This document shows positions 17,223 to 26,121 of a stretch of 64,000 nucleotides of DNA, piece after piece. Every line of letters starts with the position of its first letter. Within the stretch, counting starts at the first letter, position 1. A model generated the notes under the pieces. It saw only the letters and a program-made list of their open reading frames with translations. It was not told the DNA's origin and searched no databases. Source of the DNA: Bdellovibrionaceae bacterium UBA1609 (GTDB taxonomy: Bacteria > Bdellovibrionota > Bdellovibrionia > Bdellovibrionales > UBA1609); the NCBI GenBank assembly GCA_002321895.1, contig DCMZ01000017.1, positions 124,001 to 188,000 on the forward strand, written 5' to 3'. A program made the position numbers and the translations under genes.

Positions 17223-18074
17223 ATGATGCGTTTACATCCGTGCTACAAAAAACTCGAACTCACTGATTTTGGCTATTGGATTCCCGAGCAGGCTAGCGAA
17301 GGTGAAGTGCACTACCCAGATGAAGGCCATCAAACCGATATCGATTTTGAGTCCAAATCTTTTTGGTACAAACACAGAAATGACTGTATTGTCGCCGCTG
17401 CAAAAAATCACCCTCCCCGTGATGATGCCCCCGCTTTTGATTTAGGTGGAGGCAGCGGCTATGTCACCAAGGCCATTAATGATGCTGGTATACCAATGAC
17501 ACTCATAGAACCCAATCCATTGGGGGCCAGCAAAGGGGTTCGCCGTGGACTACAGAATGTCATATGTTCTCGACTAGAAGATTGCCAAATTTCCAATGAC
17601 TCTGTGGGAGGGTTTGGCCTGTATGATGTGGTAGAACACATCGAAGACGACAAAGCTTATATAGACATGCTCCATAAAAAGCTGATTGAAGGCGGCACCA
17701 TTCACCTTACCGTTCCAGCCTATCAATGGCTTTGGTCCGCAGAAGATCAAACTGCCTTACATTTTCGCAGATACTCCCTAGAACAAGCGAAACAGCTATT
17801 TGATACCACTCAGTTTTCGATAGATTATGCCTCCTACTTTTTTCAATGGTTGGTTCCTCCCATATACTTCATTCGATCTCTCCCCCATAAACTGGGTTTA
17901 CAATCTAAAGAAAATGGCTATAAATCAAATATGGATCATCACGAGTCCGGCGAAATGATGGTTAACAACATCATTGGCCACTTTAACTCAAGAGAAGTTA
18001 AAACCATTCAAAAAAATAAAACATTGAGTTTTGGTGCCAGCTGCATGGTGATCGCCAGAAAGACGGACCCATAG
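17223..18074 (+). CDS. Class I SAM-dependent methyltransferase
   Basis: A 283-residue methyltransferase with motif I AFDLGGGSGYVTKA, the acidic ribose-binding residue at LIEPNP, and the motif IV/post-IV region GLYDVVEHIEDD, followed by LIEGGTIHLTVPAY. The general layout is that of UbiE/small-molecule methyltransferases seen in polysaccharide and lipid clusters (Methyltransf_11/23). It starts 6 bp after the ATP-grasp gene and is the last gene of the six-gene operon; the next gene is convergent. The acceptor atom is unknown. Confidence 0.9.
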   Translation: MMRLHPCYKKLELTDFGYWIPEQASEGEVHYPDEGHQTDIDFESKSFWYKHRNDCIVAAAKNHPPRDDAPAFDLGGGSGYVTKAINDAGIPMTLIEPNPLGASKGVRRGLQNVICSRLEDCQISNDSVGGFGLYDVVEHIEDDKAYIDMLHKKLIEGGTIHLTVPAYQWLWSAEDQTALHFRRYSLEQAKQLFDTTQFSIDYASYFFQWLVPPIYFIRSLPHKLGLQSKENGYKSNMDHHESGEMMVNNIIGHFNSREVKTIQKNKTLSFGASCMVIARKTDP

Positions 18075-18093
18075 GGCCCTCTGACACATTCAC

Positions 18094-18753
18094 TTATTTT
18101 GATTTTAATTTGGCTTGAAGTAGCATCACTCCCACCAAAGATAATATGTAAATGGGCAAAATATGCCAAACTAACTTGATGGCACCAGTGACCATAGGAC
18201 AGTAAAACTGCAGCGCAAAAGAACCCATAGAAGTGGCCGCTAATATGCTAAAAAACAAAGCCATAGGTTTATTCATCACATAACCCTTGGTGACCATTCG
18301 ATGAATAGATATCCCCACCGGAATGGCCGACAGAGTACTGACTGTCAAACAGGTGTATCCCAAAAACATGGTTTCCACAGCAAACTCAGGCAAAAGGAAA
18401 CTATCCAACACTGTCATTCCCAAAACACTCCAAAGCAGAAGAGTCCCAAAACTCAACAACCTAGATAATGTCGGGTCAATGCCTGGTCTTGAGATCATCA
18501 AAGCCGTTAATCCTGCGGCTAAAGAAGATGACAGCAGCAGGGCCTGTTCAATAATAAACTTTGCATCCAAAACTCTCTCAACAGAAAAATCAAAGCCGGC
18601 GAAAATCAAACTCAACAAACCAGCGACAGCCAAAGACGCCACTACAGATGGGACAAACCAACGCAAAATGGTGGGCCCAATGGGAGATAACACCTTCACA
18701 GGCTTCAACTGCGAAGATAAATCACTTATTAAATCAGCACGAGATTTTCCCAT
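18094..18753 (-). CDS. NrsF-type (DUF1109) membrane anti-sigma factor
   Basis: A 219-residue protein with a short cytoplasmic N-terminus (RADLISDLSSQLKPVKVLSP) followed by six predicted membrane helices, the layout of DUF1109/NrsF proteins. In Caulobacter NrsF holds the ECF factor SigF at the membrane until a stress signal releases it. The ATG overlaps the stop codon of the sigma gene by one base (TAATG), so they are coupled and probably form a sigma/anti-sigma pair. The signal here is not known. Confidence 0.85.
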   Translation of the reverse strand: MGKSRADLISDLSSQLKPVKVLSPIGPTILRWFVPSVVASLAVAGLLSLIFAGFDFSVERVLDAKFIIEQALLLSSSLAAGLTALMISRPGIDPTLSRLLSFGTLLLWSVLGMTVLDSFLLPEFAVETMFLGYTCLTVSTLSAIPVGISIHRMVTKGYVMNKPMALFFSILAATSMGSFALQFYCPMVTGAIKLVWHILPIYILSLVGVMLLQAKLKSK

Positions 18754-19295
18754 TAAACTTCCAGCTCCTTAAAAATCACTTTGTACCCTCTATGGGCGGC
18801 CACCTTGACGGCCGAGACGGTCATATTCATCTCCGTGGCCGTCTCCTTTAAAGACTTACCGTCAAATTTAAGCAAAGTTACAATTTTTCTTTGATCTTCG
18901 GAAAGCTTGGACATGGCTCGATCCAAAGCCTGCAGGTCCAGAGCGCGGATTTCCGCATCCGCGGCCTGCTCTGGGATAGAGTCTGCATCTACCTGAATTT
19001 CCACACTTTTTTTAATTTTCCTGAGGTGATCGTTAAGCCGATTTCGCGCAATGGCATAGACCCAAGGTTCCACCGGATATTCCGAATTGTACGTGTGCAA
19101 AGCTTTATGAATATTAAGTAAGACATCCTGGACTAAGTCTTCGACCAAATCACTGGCTTTGAGACGCTTATACATAAACCTCTCAACCAATTGCCCCACC
19201 CGCTCAAGCATCTGCATATAGGCCTGGCTATCTCCCGCCTGGGCTTTCACTATGAGCTGGGTCAGCTCACTTCGACTTGTATCTTTATCGCTCAA
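18753..19295 (-). CDS. ECF-type RNA polymerase sigma factor
   Basis: The product has sigma region 2 (AYMQMLERVGQLVERFMYKRL...DLVQDVLLNIHKAL...WVYAIARNRLNDHLRK) and region 4 with the helix-turn-helix (LSEDQRKIVTLLKFDGKSLKETATEM...AVKVAAHRG). I chose a TTG start at 19295 because AGGAA lies 9 bases upstream and it overlaps the end of the acetyltransferase gene by 11 bp, giving about 180 residues, the normal ECF length. The open frame extends to 19496, but the extra residues overlap the acetyltransferase coding region and look unlike a sigma factor. It is paired with the NrsF-type anti-sigma factor downstream. Confidence 0.88.
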   Translation of the reverse strand: MSDKDTSRSELTQLIVKAQAGDSQAYMQMLERVGQLVERFMYKRLKASDLVEDLVQDVLLNIHKALHTYNSEYPVEPWVYAIARNRLNDHLRKIKKSVEIQVDADSIPEQAADAEIRALDLQALDRAMSKLSEDQRKIVTLLKFDGKSLKETATEMNMTVSAVKVAAHRGYKVIFKELEV

Positions 19296-19821
19296 AGCTT
19301 TGATTTCCTGAAAATGATTGATTCCAAAAATGGTACTGTAGCACCAATTCAAACCGTTCGCTATGAAGTGGTAAAGACATAAAACAATTTGGACCAAATT
19401 CAACCTCATGGTTGATCCAGTTTGAAGTTTGTTCAAATCCGAGGCGTTGGTAGAAACCCATGGTTTCTTGACGAGCAAGAGTCCACACAAAATCACGCCC
19501 CATCACTTCCCCTAATTTAATGATTCTAGCCGTTAACTTATTAGCAATACCAAGTCCCCTATAATAGGGATCTACATAAACCCCTCTTAATCGAAATCCA
19601 TTATCATGAGTGGCGAATCCACTGATCACACCAACGATACGCTGGCTTCGATCATCCACGGCTTTGAAGAAAAAGGGGTCAGCCAAAAGAAGCTTTTTAT
19701 CGTATCCACCACCAAATCGAATAGGATTTGTCGGTTCAATGCCCGATTTACGGCCTTTCCAAAGATGGTTTGCCCAAATCGGGTAGACTTCGTCAAAATT
19801 TGTCGAACTAATGCGTACCAT
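19285..19821 (-). CDS. GNAT-family N-acetyltransferase
   Basis: The 178-residue protein shows the GNAT core: IVGVISGFATHDNGFRLRGVYVDPYYRGLGIANKLTARII, with the acetyl-CoA pyrophosphate-binding RGLGIA, then a Tyr/Phe strand (MGFYQRLGFEQTSNW). GNAT enzymes transfer an acetyl group from acetyl-CoA to an amine; the substrate is not predictable. It heads the operon with the ECF sigma factor and the NrsF-type anti-sigma factor, overlapping the sigma gene by 11 bp. No strong ribosome-binding site is visible before the ATG. Confidence 0.85.
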   Translation of the reverse strand: MVRISSTNFDEVYPIWANHLWKGRKSGIEPTNPIRFGGGYDKKLLLADPFFFKAVDDRSQRIVGVISGFATHDNGFRLRGVYVDPYYRGLGIANKLTARIIKLGEVMGRDFVWTLARQETMGFYQRLGFEQTSNWINHEVEFGPNCFMSLPLHSERFELVLQYHFWNQSFSGNQSFER

Positions 19822-19874
19822 AGTGGTAAAAATTGACCCATTCCTAGACTAAAATCAACGACCGTCTGTCTCGT

Positions 19875-19905
19875 TTGACAAAAAAAAGTCCAAATCCACC
19901 ATATT
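19875..19905 (+). promoter_or_regulatory. Possible sigma-70 promoter of the outer-membrane protein gene
   Basis: A perfect -35 hexamer TTGACA (19875-19880) is followed after 19 bases by CATATT. The spacing is longer than ideal, and the site lies about 37 bp before the start of the barrel protein gene. Confidence 0.35.
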
Positions 19906-19941
19906 GCTACCCACACCTCTAAAAACTGGTAACATATTGAC

Positions 19942-21306
19942 ATGGCTCATATTTTAAAAACACCAATGATATTCGTATTCCTATTTTTCTTGGCTGGGAC
20001 TGCACCGCTGACGTCTTTTGGCCAAGATCTAGATGAACCTGCAGCGGCAGAAACCGTAGAGGGGGAGAACAACTCCTCTGAAAGTTCTGAAGAAGCTGAT
20101 GGTGAAGCTGCAGAGGACTCTGCAAGCAATGAAGAGGCGGGCGCTGCCACAGAAGAGGCCAAAGCAGAACCTACTGGCCCCACTCCTATTGAGGTTCAGT
20201 GGTTCCGACCAACTCTCCAACCGGGCAGCAAAAAGAACCGGAAATTGGTTAAACTGAGCGGAAAAGTGAATAAAGTTGCACGGGTTTATGTGGGTAAAAA
20301 GTCGATTCCCACTATTGTAAAAAAGCGGGTCCGCAAATTCCCCACCAAAAGAGCCTTCAAAGGTGCAAACAATCCCACCAAAAAAGGCTATGGAACCACC
20401 ACTGACGAATATGGTTTTTTTGAATTAGAACTAGAGTTGCCTAGTTATCCCGTACAACTTCCCTTAAAAATTTACGGACAAGACAAAACCCGATCAAATG
20501 TTGTCTTAAAACTCTATGTCGACAAAGACGAACAAGATGTGATCGATCGGGACAAGGTCACTCCAAGACTTCGTCGGGACAAAACTCTTGGTTTATGGCT
20601 TGGTGTAGGAGCTAACTATTTGCAGTACTCTCAGGATACGGATATTTCTGAGTTAGAATACTCTAGCTTTGCAGCACCCTCTTTCTTTGTAAAGGGTGAG
20701 TATACATTCAACCGCCAATGGGCTTTGAGCATTGAGGCCTCTCACACCCCTGGTACCGCCGAGAATGATGACAACAATGCCTTTGTATCTTTAGATGAAG
20801 ATTACAGCTGGACGATTATTGATGTAAATGCCCATTACTTCCCAAGAAGTTGGGAGCAGAAAAAGTTTCTATTTGGAAAATATGCTGACTACGGTCTCCG
20901 GTTCGGTTTTCAACATCAACTCGTTCCATTCATTGAAACCGCAGGAACCGTGGGTTCACTCAATGCCATTACCATTGAGCAAAAAGGAATCACCTATTTA
21001 ACCGGTGGGGGATTTTTTAAAGCTTATGATAATTCAAATTGGGTTTATGAATTGTTCATGAGACTTCAAATCCCTGTTGCTGGACCTTCTGAGTTCACAG
21101 TTAAACCTAGCTTTGGATTTGATGGTTCTGTCGGCGCCTACTACCTGTACAATGCTAATCTTCGCTTCGGAATGTTTTGGTACGGACAGTATCAATCACT
21201 TGATTTCGAAGGATTGGAAGAAGAGTATTTTCCACCGGATGAAATCTCAGGTAACCAAGGTTTACTCTTCTCGAACATTGAGTTTCGAGTGGGATATGAG
21301 TTTTAG
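19942..21306 (+). CDS. Outer-membrane beta-barrel protein with acidic low-complexity segment
   Basis: A signal peptide (FVFLFFLAGTAPLTSFG) is followed by a Glu/Ser/Ala-rich acidic stretch (about residues 28-78), a basic Ig-like or carboxypeptidase-regulatory-like segment (about 85-200; LSGKVNKVARVYV ... DEYGFFELELELP) and a C-terminal domain of amphipathic beta strands ending in FRVGYEF. The terminal Phe with alternating pattern is the usual barrel-assembly signal. The function is unknown; an 8- to 12-strand barrel with a periplasmic basic/acidic extension is inferred. It ends against a hairpin shared with the convergent FHA gene. Confidence 0.75.
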   Translation: MAHILKTPMIFVFLFFLAGTAPLTSFGQDLDEPAAAETVEGENNSSESSEEADGEAAEDSASNEEAGAATEEAKAEPTGPTPIEVQWFRPTLQPGSKKNRKLVKLSGKVNKVARVYVGKKSIPTIVKKRVRKFPTKRAFKGANNPTKKGYGTTTDEYGFFELELELPSYPVQLPLKIYGQDKTRSNVVLKLYVDKDEQDVIDRDKVTPRLRRDKTLGLWLGVGANYLQYSQDTDISELEYSSFAAPSFFVKGEYTFNRQWALSIEASHTPGTAENDDNNAFVSLDEDYSWTIIDVNAHYFPRSWEQKKFLFGKYADYGLRFGFQHQLVPFIETAGTVGSLNAITIEQKGITYLTGGGFFKAYDNSNWVYELFMRLQIPVAGPSEFTVKPSFGFDGSVGAYYLYNANLRFGMFWYGQYQSLDFEGLEEEYFPPDEISGNQGLLFSNIEFRVGYEF

Positions 21307-21328
21307 TTAGGCGTATCTCACGCCTAAC
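21306..21328. terminator. Bidirectional hairpin between convergent genes
   Basis: A perfect 9-bp stem (GTTAGGCGT/ACGCCTAAC, 5-base loop) fills the whole 22-bp gap between the stop codons of the barrel gene and the FHA gene. It is likely to end transcription from both sides, although the flanking T tracts are short. Confidence 0.65.
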
Positions 21329-24300
21329 CTATTTAAACTTCTTAAAGAAAGAACTGTGCAGTTGATAGAACTTCTTGTAGTTCTCTTCGGTTCTTAATAA
21401 CTCCAAAGCCTCGCGCATAAACCGATCTTCTCTCTCAAGCATAGAAAGTCGTGCAGACTCCTCCAGCTCTGGAATAATTTGACTACGAGCTTTTGCTAAA
21501 TCACTAATAAGTACAGATTCCATGGCAACTAAACGAGGAACGATCTCTTCATTCATCTTAAGCTTCTCATTAACAAAAGTGTTCACCTCAAGAATCCAAT
21601 CCCCCTGATACACTTCATCCGTCACTTGATCAATGTAGCCCGTCGTATAGAGAACATTATCAGCATAGGTGGATTTAAACTCGGCAGTCATTTCAGGCCT
21701 AAACTTTCTAGCCTCTTCTCTCTCTGCAATCTTCTTCTTTGTATACTTCTCTTGAGCTGTCTCACCTGAGATGAGAGCTGCGAGTCCTCTATCCACCAAG
21801 TCAAACTTGACGGTAATAAAAATTAGAAATATCGCTAATCCTGTTCCTAAAATTATGGACGAAATTCGAATCAAATGCTTTTTATTCTCAACCACGCCTT
21901 GAACTGTAGTCTCCGCTATCGATCGAATCTGTTCGGAGGTCTCTACGTCATCCGGTGTAATCACTTGGCGCAGAAAGCGATCCGTCCTCTGCAGGGCTCC
22001 TTCGCCAGCGTTTAAGCTCTCAAGCTCCTGCTCAACTAACGGCTTTAATGTGTCCAAAATTTGTCTTCTAACTACTTTAAATCTCTTTTCTTCCTCACGC
22101 CGAACCTTGTTCAGCTCAGATTCTAACTCCGAAACCTTGTTCACGCGAATTTTGGTCAACTCTAGCTCAAGCTCTTGCTTTGCCTCTTTACGCTCTTGCT
22201 CGAGGATCCCCTCTAAACTGGATTCTTTTTTGACCATCTCTTGCTCTCGAGCCTCTAACTCTCCTGTCAGTCTCTCGGCAGCTTCTTCCAGCTCTTCCCT
22301 TCTAGCTATCAGCTCCTGTATCTTAGAACTCTCATTTTCCGATTCTTTATTCAGTCTCTGTAAATCTAGCTGATGTCTTTCTACATCCACTCGATACTGC
22401 TGCTCTTCGTTTTTAGTTTCTTCTAGCACTATTTTGTTTTGATCAAGTGCCTCTTGTAGGCTCTTATATTCCTTTTCTAAATCCAGTTTTTTAATTTCTA
22501 TTTTCTTTTGTTCTGCCAACAATTCGCTTTTTTTAACATTATGCTGGGCATCCAGAGCTTTCATTTTGTCTGCGACTTCAGTTTTATATGCCTTTAACGA
22601 ACTCGCCGACTCATCCTTTTCACGCTCAAAAGCCAATCTTTGAGAATCCAATTTGTGGATTTCGGACCGTAACCCTTGAACCGTCGCTTCTGATTGTTCT
22701 GTTGCCTTTCCTAGCTTTTCTAAATTTTTAAACCCATCATCTAACTCCAGTTCGAGCTGACTTTTCTCTTTTTTGAATTGCTGAATTTCAGCTTCTAAAG
22801 ATTGATAGCGCTCCCTAGCATCTTTAAACTCTCTATCTAGATGATCCTGTTTTGCTTGAAATTCTCTTTCAAGCATTTCTTCTTTACTCTCTTTATGTTT
22901 ATCCAACTGCTGAATATCAATTTCAACTTGATGCATTTGGTTTTTTAAACCATTCAACTCTGCTTCTAGTTTTGTGCGATAGCTAGTGACTTCTGTCTTT
23001 ACGTATTCGCTTTGGTTTCTCACTTTTTCTTCAATTTCTAAATTGATATGTTCTAACTCATTATTCAGAGCGAATTTCTTTTTCTCGATTTCTTCTTCGA
23101 AATCCTCTAGATGTTTCTGCAGAAGAACTCTTTCAGATTCCAATTCTTCTTTTTCTGCTTCAAAGCTCTTTTCTATTTCTTTTCTCGAACTAGCGACTAA
23201 ACTATTAAATGATTCAAAATCGAGCTCTGTCTGGCTACGCTTCCCCTGCAGATCCGACTTAAACATCTCGAAATCATTCTCTAGATCTATTTTTTCTGAT
23301 TTAATATTTTCAATTTCATCCAAAAGAGAAGATTTCTCTCCCTGCAACTCTTCGAGCTTGTGGTTGAGTTTTGCCATTTCGGTATTGATCGCGCTCACCT
23401 TATCATCATGTTGCTCAATGATCTGCTCTTTAAGTTCTAATTCATTACCCTTTTCTTCGATCTCTCTATGTAATTCCTCTAGCTGATGGGTTGCTGAAGC
23501 ACGATTATCTTCTAATTCTTTAATATCGCCTTTAACTTTCTCTTCTGACGATTTAAGTATATTTAGTTCATTAATTTTATTGTTGTATTCCTGATTGGCT
23601 TCACCGATTTCCTTCTTTTTTCCTTCAACAGTTCTTAAAATCCCTTTTAGATTCTCTTCCTGCTCTAGAATTCCACTCTTACGAATAGCTAGCTCATCCT
23701 CTAATTCATCTAACTTTTCAGTTAGACCCTTCATTCGGATAACAAGTTGAGATCTTTGCTTTTCCTGATCCCTATCATATTGGGCCAATTCATTCTTCTT
23801 GGTTACAACCAGCTGATTAAATTCATCGAACTGATGTTTTGCCTTCTCATGATCTAAATCTAACTGTTTATGTTGCTCTAAGATCTTCTCGTTAGCTCCA
23901 ACGTAATATTGGAAAGTATCTATCTGTTGGTTGAGCTCTTTTGTCTGCGAGGCTATTTCACTAGTGATTTCTTGAAGCGCTGCCTTATTTTCAGTGAGAA
24001 CTTTAGTTTGGATAGTAATATCACCTTGAAGAACGGAAAGCTTTTCTCTGGCTTTATCAGCCTCCTCTAAGGCTTCCTTTTCATCACCAAGATGCTTTTT
24101 TCTCCTTTCATCAAGCTCTCTGATAGCTTCATGAGTTTCATTCCTAAAGGTTTCTAACTGACTGTCCAAACTCTCTTTTTCAGCCTGGGCAGACTCCCTG
24201 TCCGTCTCCAACTGAAGTTTGGTATTCTCAATGTTATTTTGCAAATCAACAATTGTTGATTTGTGTGACTTAATTTCCTCTAAGACTTTATTTTTATCTT

Positions 24301-25144
24301 CGATGACCTTTTTCTTCTCTTCATAGAGAACTTGAATCTTCTCTTTTTCGTTCTCCTGGTCCTTTTGAAGATGATCAATGTCATTTTCTAACTCTTTAGA
24401 TTTATTCTGGTAAGCAATAACAGCCGCTTCTAACTGTTCTAACTTAGAATTATTTTCCTTTAGTTTTTTCTCTAGGCCTTCACGAGCACGACTCAGATTA
24501 TCCACCTGAATCTGAACATTCTTTTTCTTGGTTTCCAAGCCCTTCAGTAATGCCTCAGCTCTTCGAATATCATGAAAAGCTTCCTTCTCTTCCTGTGACG
24601 CCAGACTATTAAAATTTTGCTCTTTCTTTACAGATCCTGGTGGATCCACCAAGGATGCATCTTCAAACGAAAGCCCATCATCATCCCGAGGCTCGATATA
24701 GCTTTCTTCCGTGTCATCAGAAACAGGCTCAACCAACTGAAGTTCCGCCTGATCCCCTCCCTCTTTCAAATTTGATTCTAAGCCATTCTCTGATGTGGAC
24801 TGTGGACCGCCAATAGATACTTTAAAATAATAAAGTTGAGGTCCACCAAAACCAATCTTATCTTCAGGCATAACTTCTTGCGGCTGCGAGGGCTCTATGC
24901 GCTTGCCATTCAGATAGGTTCCATTTGATGAATTCAAGTCCGTAACGTAGATCCGTCCGGAGATTTGCTCGATTTTAAAATGCTTTCGACTGAGCTCAGA
25001 GTGATTGAAAACTGCATTAGCACTAGACCCACGTCCAACCACGAAGGTGGACTCGTGCACTAAGCGCACTTCATCACTGGTGGGCATACAGTAAGTTATT
25101 TCAATAGGCAATGCACCTAGATCCCTGGTGGCAGCCTCGCTCAT
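21329..25144 (-). CDS. FHA-domain giant coiled-coil membrane protein
   Basis: The 1271-residue protein starts with a forkhead-associated domain (about 27-108): VGRGSSANAV, ELSRKHFKI and SSNGTYLNGK match the phosphothreonine-binding loops. A charged linker (about 110-190) leads to a near-continuous coiled coil of roughly 850 residues (about 190-1060), then a single membrane helix (about 1094-1114) and a C-terminal domain of about 157 residues, probably periplasmic. The FHA domain and coil would be cytoplasmic. FHA domains bind phosphothreonine peptides, so a Ser/Thr kinase may control it. It follows the MotA-like gene by 16 bp and the MotB-like gene, so all three likely form one complex. The coil could reach over 100 nm if fully extended. 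No named family is recognised. Confidence 0.85.
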   Translation of the reverse strand: MSEAATRDLGALPIEITYCMPTSDEVRLVHESTFVVGRGSSANAVFNHSELSRKHFKIEQISGRIYVTDLNSSNGTYLNGKRIEPSQPQEVMPEDKIGFGGPQLYYFKVSIGGPQSTSENGLESNLKEGGDQAELQLVEPVSDDTEESYIEPRDDDGLSFEDASLVDPPGSVKKEQNFNSLASQEEKEAFHDIRRAEALLKGLETKKKNVQIQVDNLSRAREGLEKKLKENNSKLEQLEAAVIAYQNKSKELENDIDHLQKDQENEKEKIQVLYEEKKKVIEDKNKVLEEIKSHKSTIVDLQNNIENTKLQLETDRESAQAEKESLDSQLETFRNETHEAIRELDERRKKHLGDEKEALEEADKAREKLSVLQGDITIQTKVLTENKAALQEITSEIASQTKELNQQIDTFQYYVGANEKILEQHKQLDLDHEKAKHQFDEFNQLVVTKKNELAQYDRDQEKQRSQLVIRMKGLTEKLDELEDELAIRKSGILEQEENLKGILRTVEGKKKEIGEANQEYNNKINELNILKSSEEKVKGDIKELEDNRASATHQLEELHREIEEKGNELELKEQIIEQHDDKVSAINTEMAKLNHKLEELQGEKSSLLDEIENIKSEKIDLENDFEMFKSDLQGKRSQTELDFESFNSLVASSRKEIEKSFEAEKEELESERVLLQKHLEDFEEEIEKKKFALNNELEHINLEIEEKVRNQSEYVKTEVTSYRTKLEAELNGLKNQMHQVEIDIQQLDKHKESKEEMLEREFQAKQDHLDREFKDARERYQSLEAEIQQFKKEKSQLELELDDGFKNLEKLGKATEQSEATVQGLRSEIHKLDSQRLAFEREKDESASSLKAYKTEVADKMKALDAQHNVKKSELLAEQKKIEIKKLDLEKEYKSLQEALDQNKIVLEETKNEEQQYRVDVERHQLDLQRLNKESENESSKIQELIARREELEEAAERLTGELEAREQEMVKKESSLEGILEQERKEAKQELELELTKIRVNKVSELESELNKVRREEEKRFKVVRRQILDTLKPLVEQELESLNAGEGALQRTDRFLRQVITPDDVETSEQIRSIAETTVQGVVENKKHLIRISSIILGTGLAIFLIFITVKFDLVDRGLAALISGETAQEKYTKKKIAEREEARKFRPEMTAEFKSTYADNVLYTTGYIDQVTDEVYQGDWILEVNTFVNEKLKMNEEIVPRLVAMESVLISDLAKARSQIIPELEESARLSMLEREDRFMREALELLRTEENYKKFYQLHSSFFKKFK

Positions 25145-25160
25145 TTAAACCTCGATTACA

Positions 25161-26111
25161 CTAAGCTGAGATTTTTCTCAGCTGTTCTTTTTTCTTTCGC
25201 AACTCAATCTTATCTTTTGCTAACTGCTCTTCTAGGGCCTTAGATGCCAACACTTCCATTGGGTCTCTATGCTCGTCAAACTCAGGAATATCTTCAGGTA
25301 ATTTATTGTCTGTACTTCTGTTCCACAACACATCTAGAGAATTCTCAAATTTATCAACAATGGAAACAAATAGTTTTTCCGGACTGGTGGTCGTATTAAC
25401 TACAGTCATCACCACAGACAAAACTATACCTAAAATCGAAGAACTCATTGAAAAGGAAATCTTCACTAAGAATTTATCCATAATCAATTTCGCGCCTTCT
25501 GGATCCGCTAGATCCATGGTCCCCAATTCAGGCAAAGCTGCCATAATTCCCAAGAAGGTACCAAAGATACCACTAATAATAAAAATACCTGGTAAAATGT
25601 TTAATACATCATTAAACAATGAAGCCGGCATAACCCCGAACACTTTCGAAAAACTTGCATTATTTGAAAAAACATTTTTAGAGATATCTTTTAACTTTGG
25701 AATATTACTTGTGTACTTCAAATACTTGATTTGTTTTAAAGTATCTCTTACTAAAATGGCACAACCATGTTGAATGAGGAACACCCTATCACTCATGGAC
25801 ATTATGAAGTCGCTATTTCTTCTTTTGTGCAACGATCTCTTAATAAACAATTCATAATAGGTTTTCTCTAGAATATGCTTAGTAAGAACAAAGAACGACA
25901 TATCCCCTCTGTCATCACTTTCATCCATATACTCATGAACTCTTCGTTCGAATTCTTTTGCAAACCAATGTTCTCTTTTCACTGTGAAGAAAATCAGTCC
26001 TCTAAGAACCACTCCCGCAATGAATAGAAAACCCATAGTTGGCATCAACATATCTGTTGAGAACTTCACTAAAAAGTTGACTAATCCTTCGACCATCTCT
26101 TGGGTTATCAT
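25161..26111 (-). CDS. MotA/TolQ/ExbB-like proton-channel protein
   Basis: The 316-residue protein has an N-terminal membrane helix (about 20-42), a cytoplasmic domain of about 120 residues, then two close membrane helices (about 168-190, IFIISGIFGTFLGIMAAL, and 212-237, ISFSMSSSILGIVLSVVMTV). The GTFLGI and FSMSSSILGI motifs are typical of MotA/TolQ/ExbB/ZorA channel subunits, and the three-helix topology is closer to TolQ/ExbB than to four-helix MotA. A charged C-terminal tail follows. It sits between the MotB-like and FHA genes with gaps of 10 and 16 bp. Family members form pentamers around a MotB/TolR dimer and turn proton flow into motion. Confidence 0.85.
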   Translation of the reverse strand: MITQEMVEGLVNFLVKFSTDMLMPTMGFLFIAGVVLRGLIFFTVKREHWFAKEFERRVHEYMDESDDRGDMSFFVLTKHILEKTYYELFIKRSLHKRRNSDFIMSMSDRVFLIQHGCAILVRDTLKQIKYLKYTSNIPKLKDISKNVFSNNASFSKVFGVMPASLFNDVLNILPGIFIISGIFGTFLGIMAALPELGTMDLADPEGAKLIMDKFLVKISFSMSSSILGIVLSVVMTVVNTTTSPEKLFVSIVDKFENSLDVLWNRSTDNKLPEDIPEFDEHRDPMEVLASKALEEQLAKDKIELRKKKEQLRKISA

Positions 26112-26121
26112 ATCTCGTTCC

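Noticed and set aside
22050..23486. Plus-strand Ser/Leu-rich open frames inside the FHA gene
   Set aside because: They are antisense shadows of the Glu/Lys-rich coiled coil.
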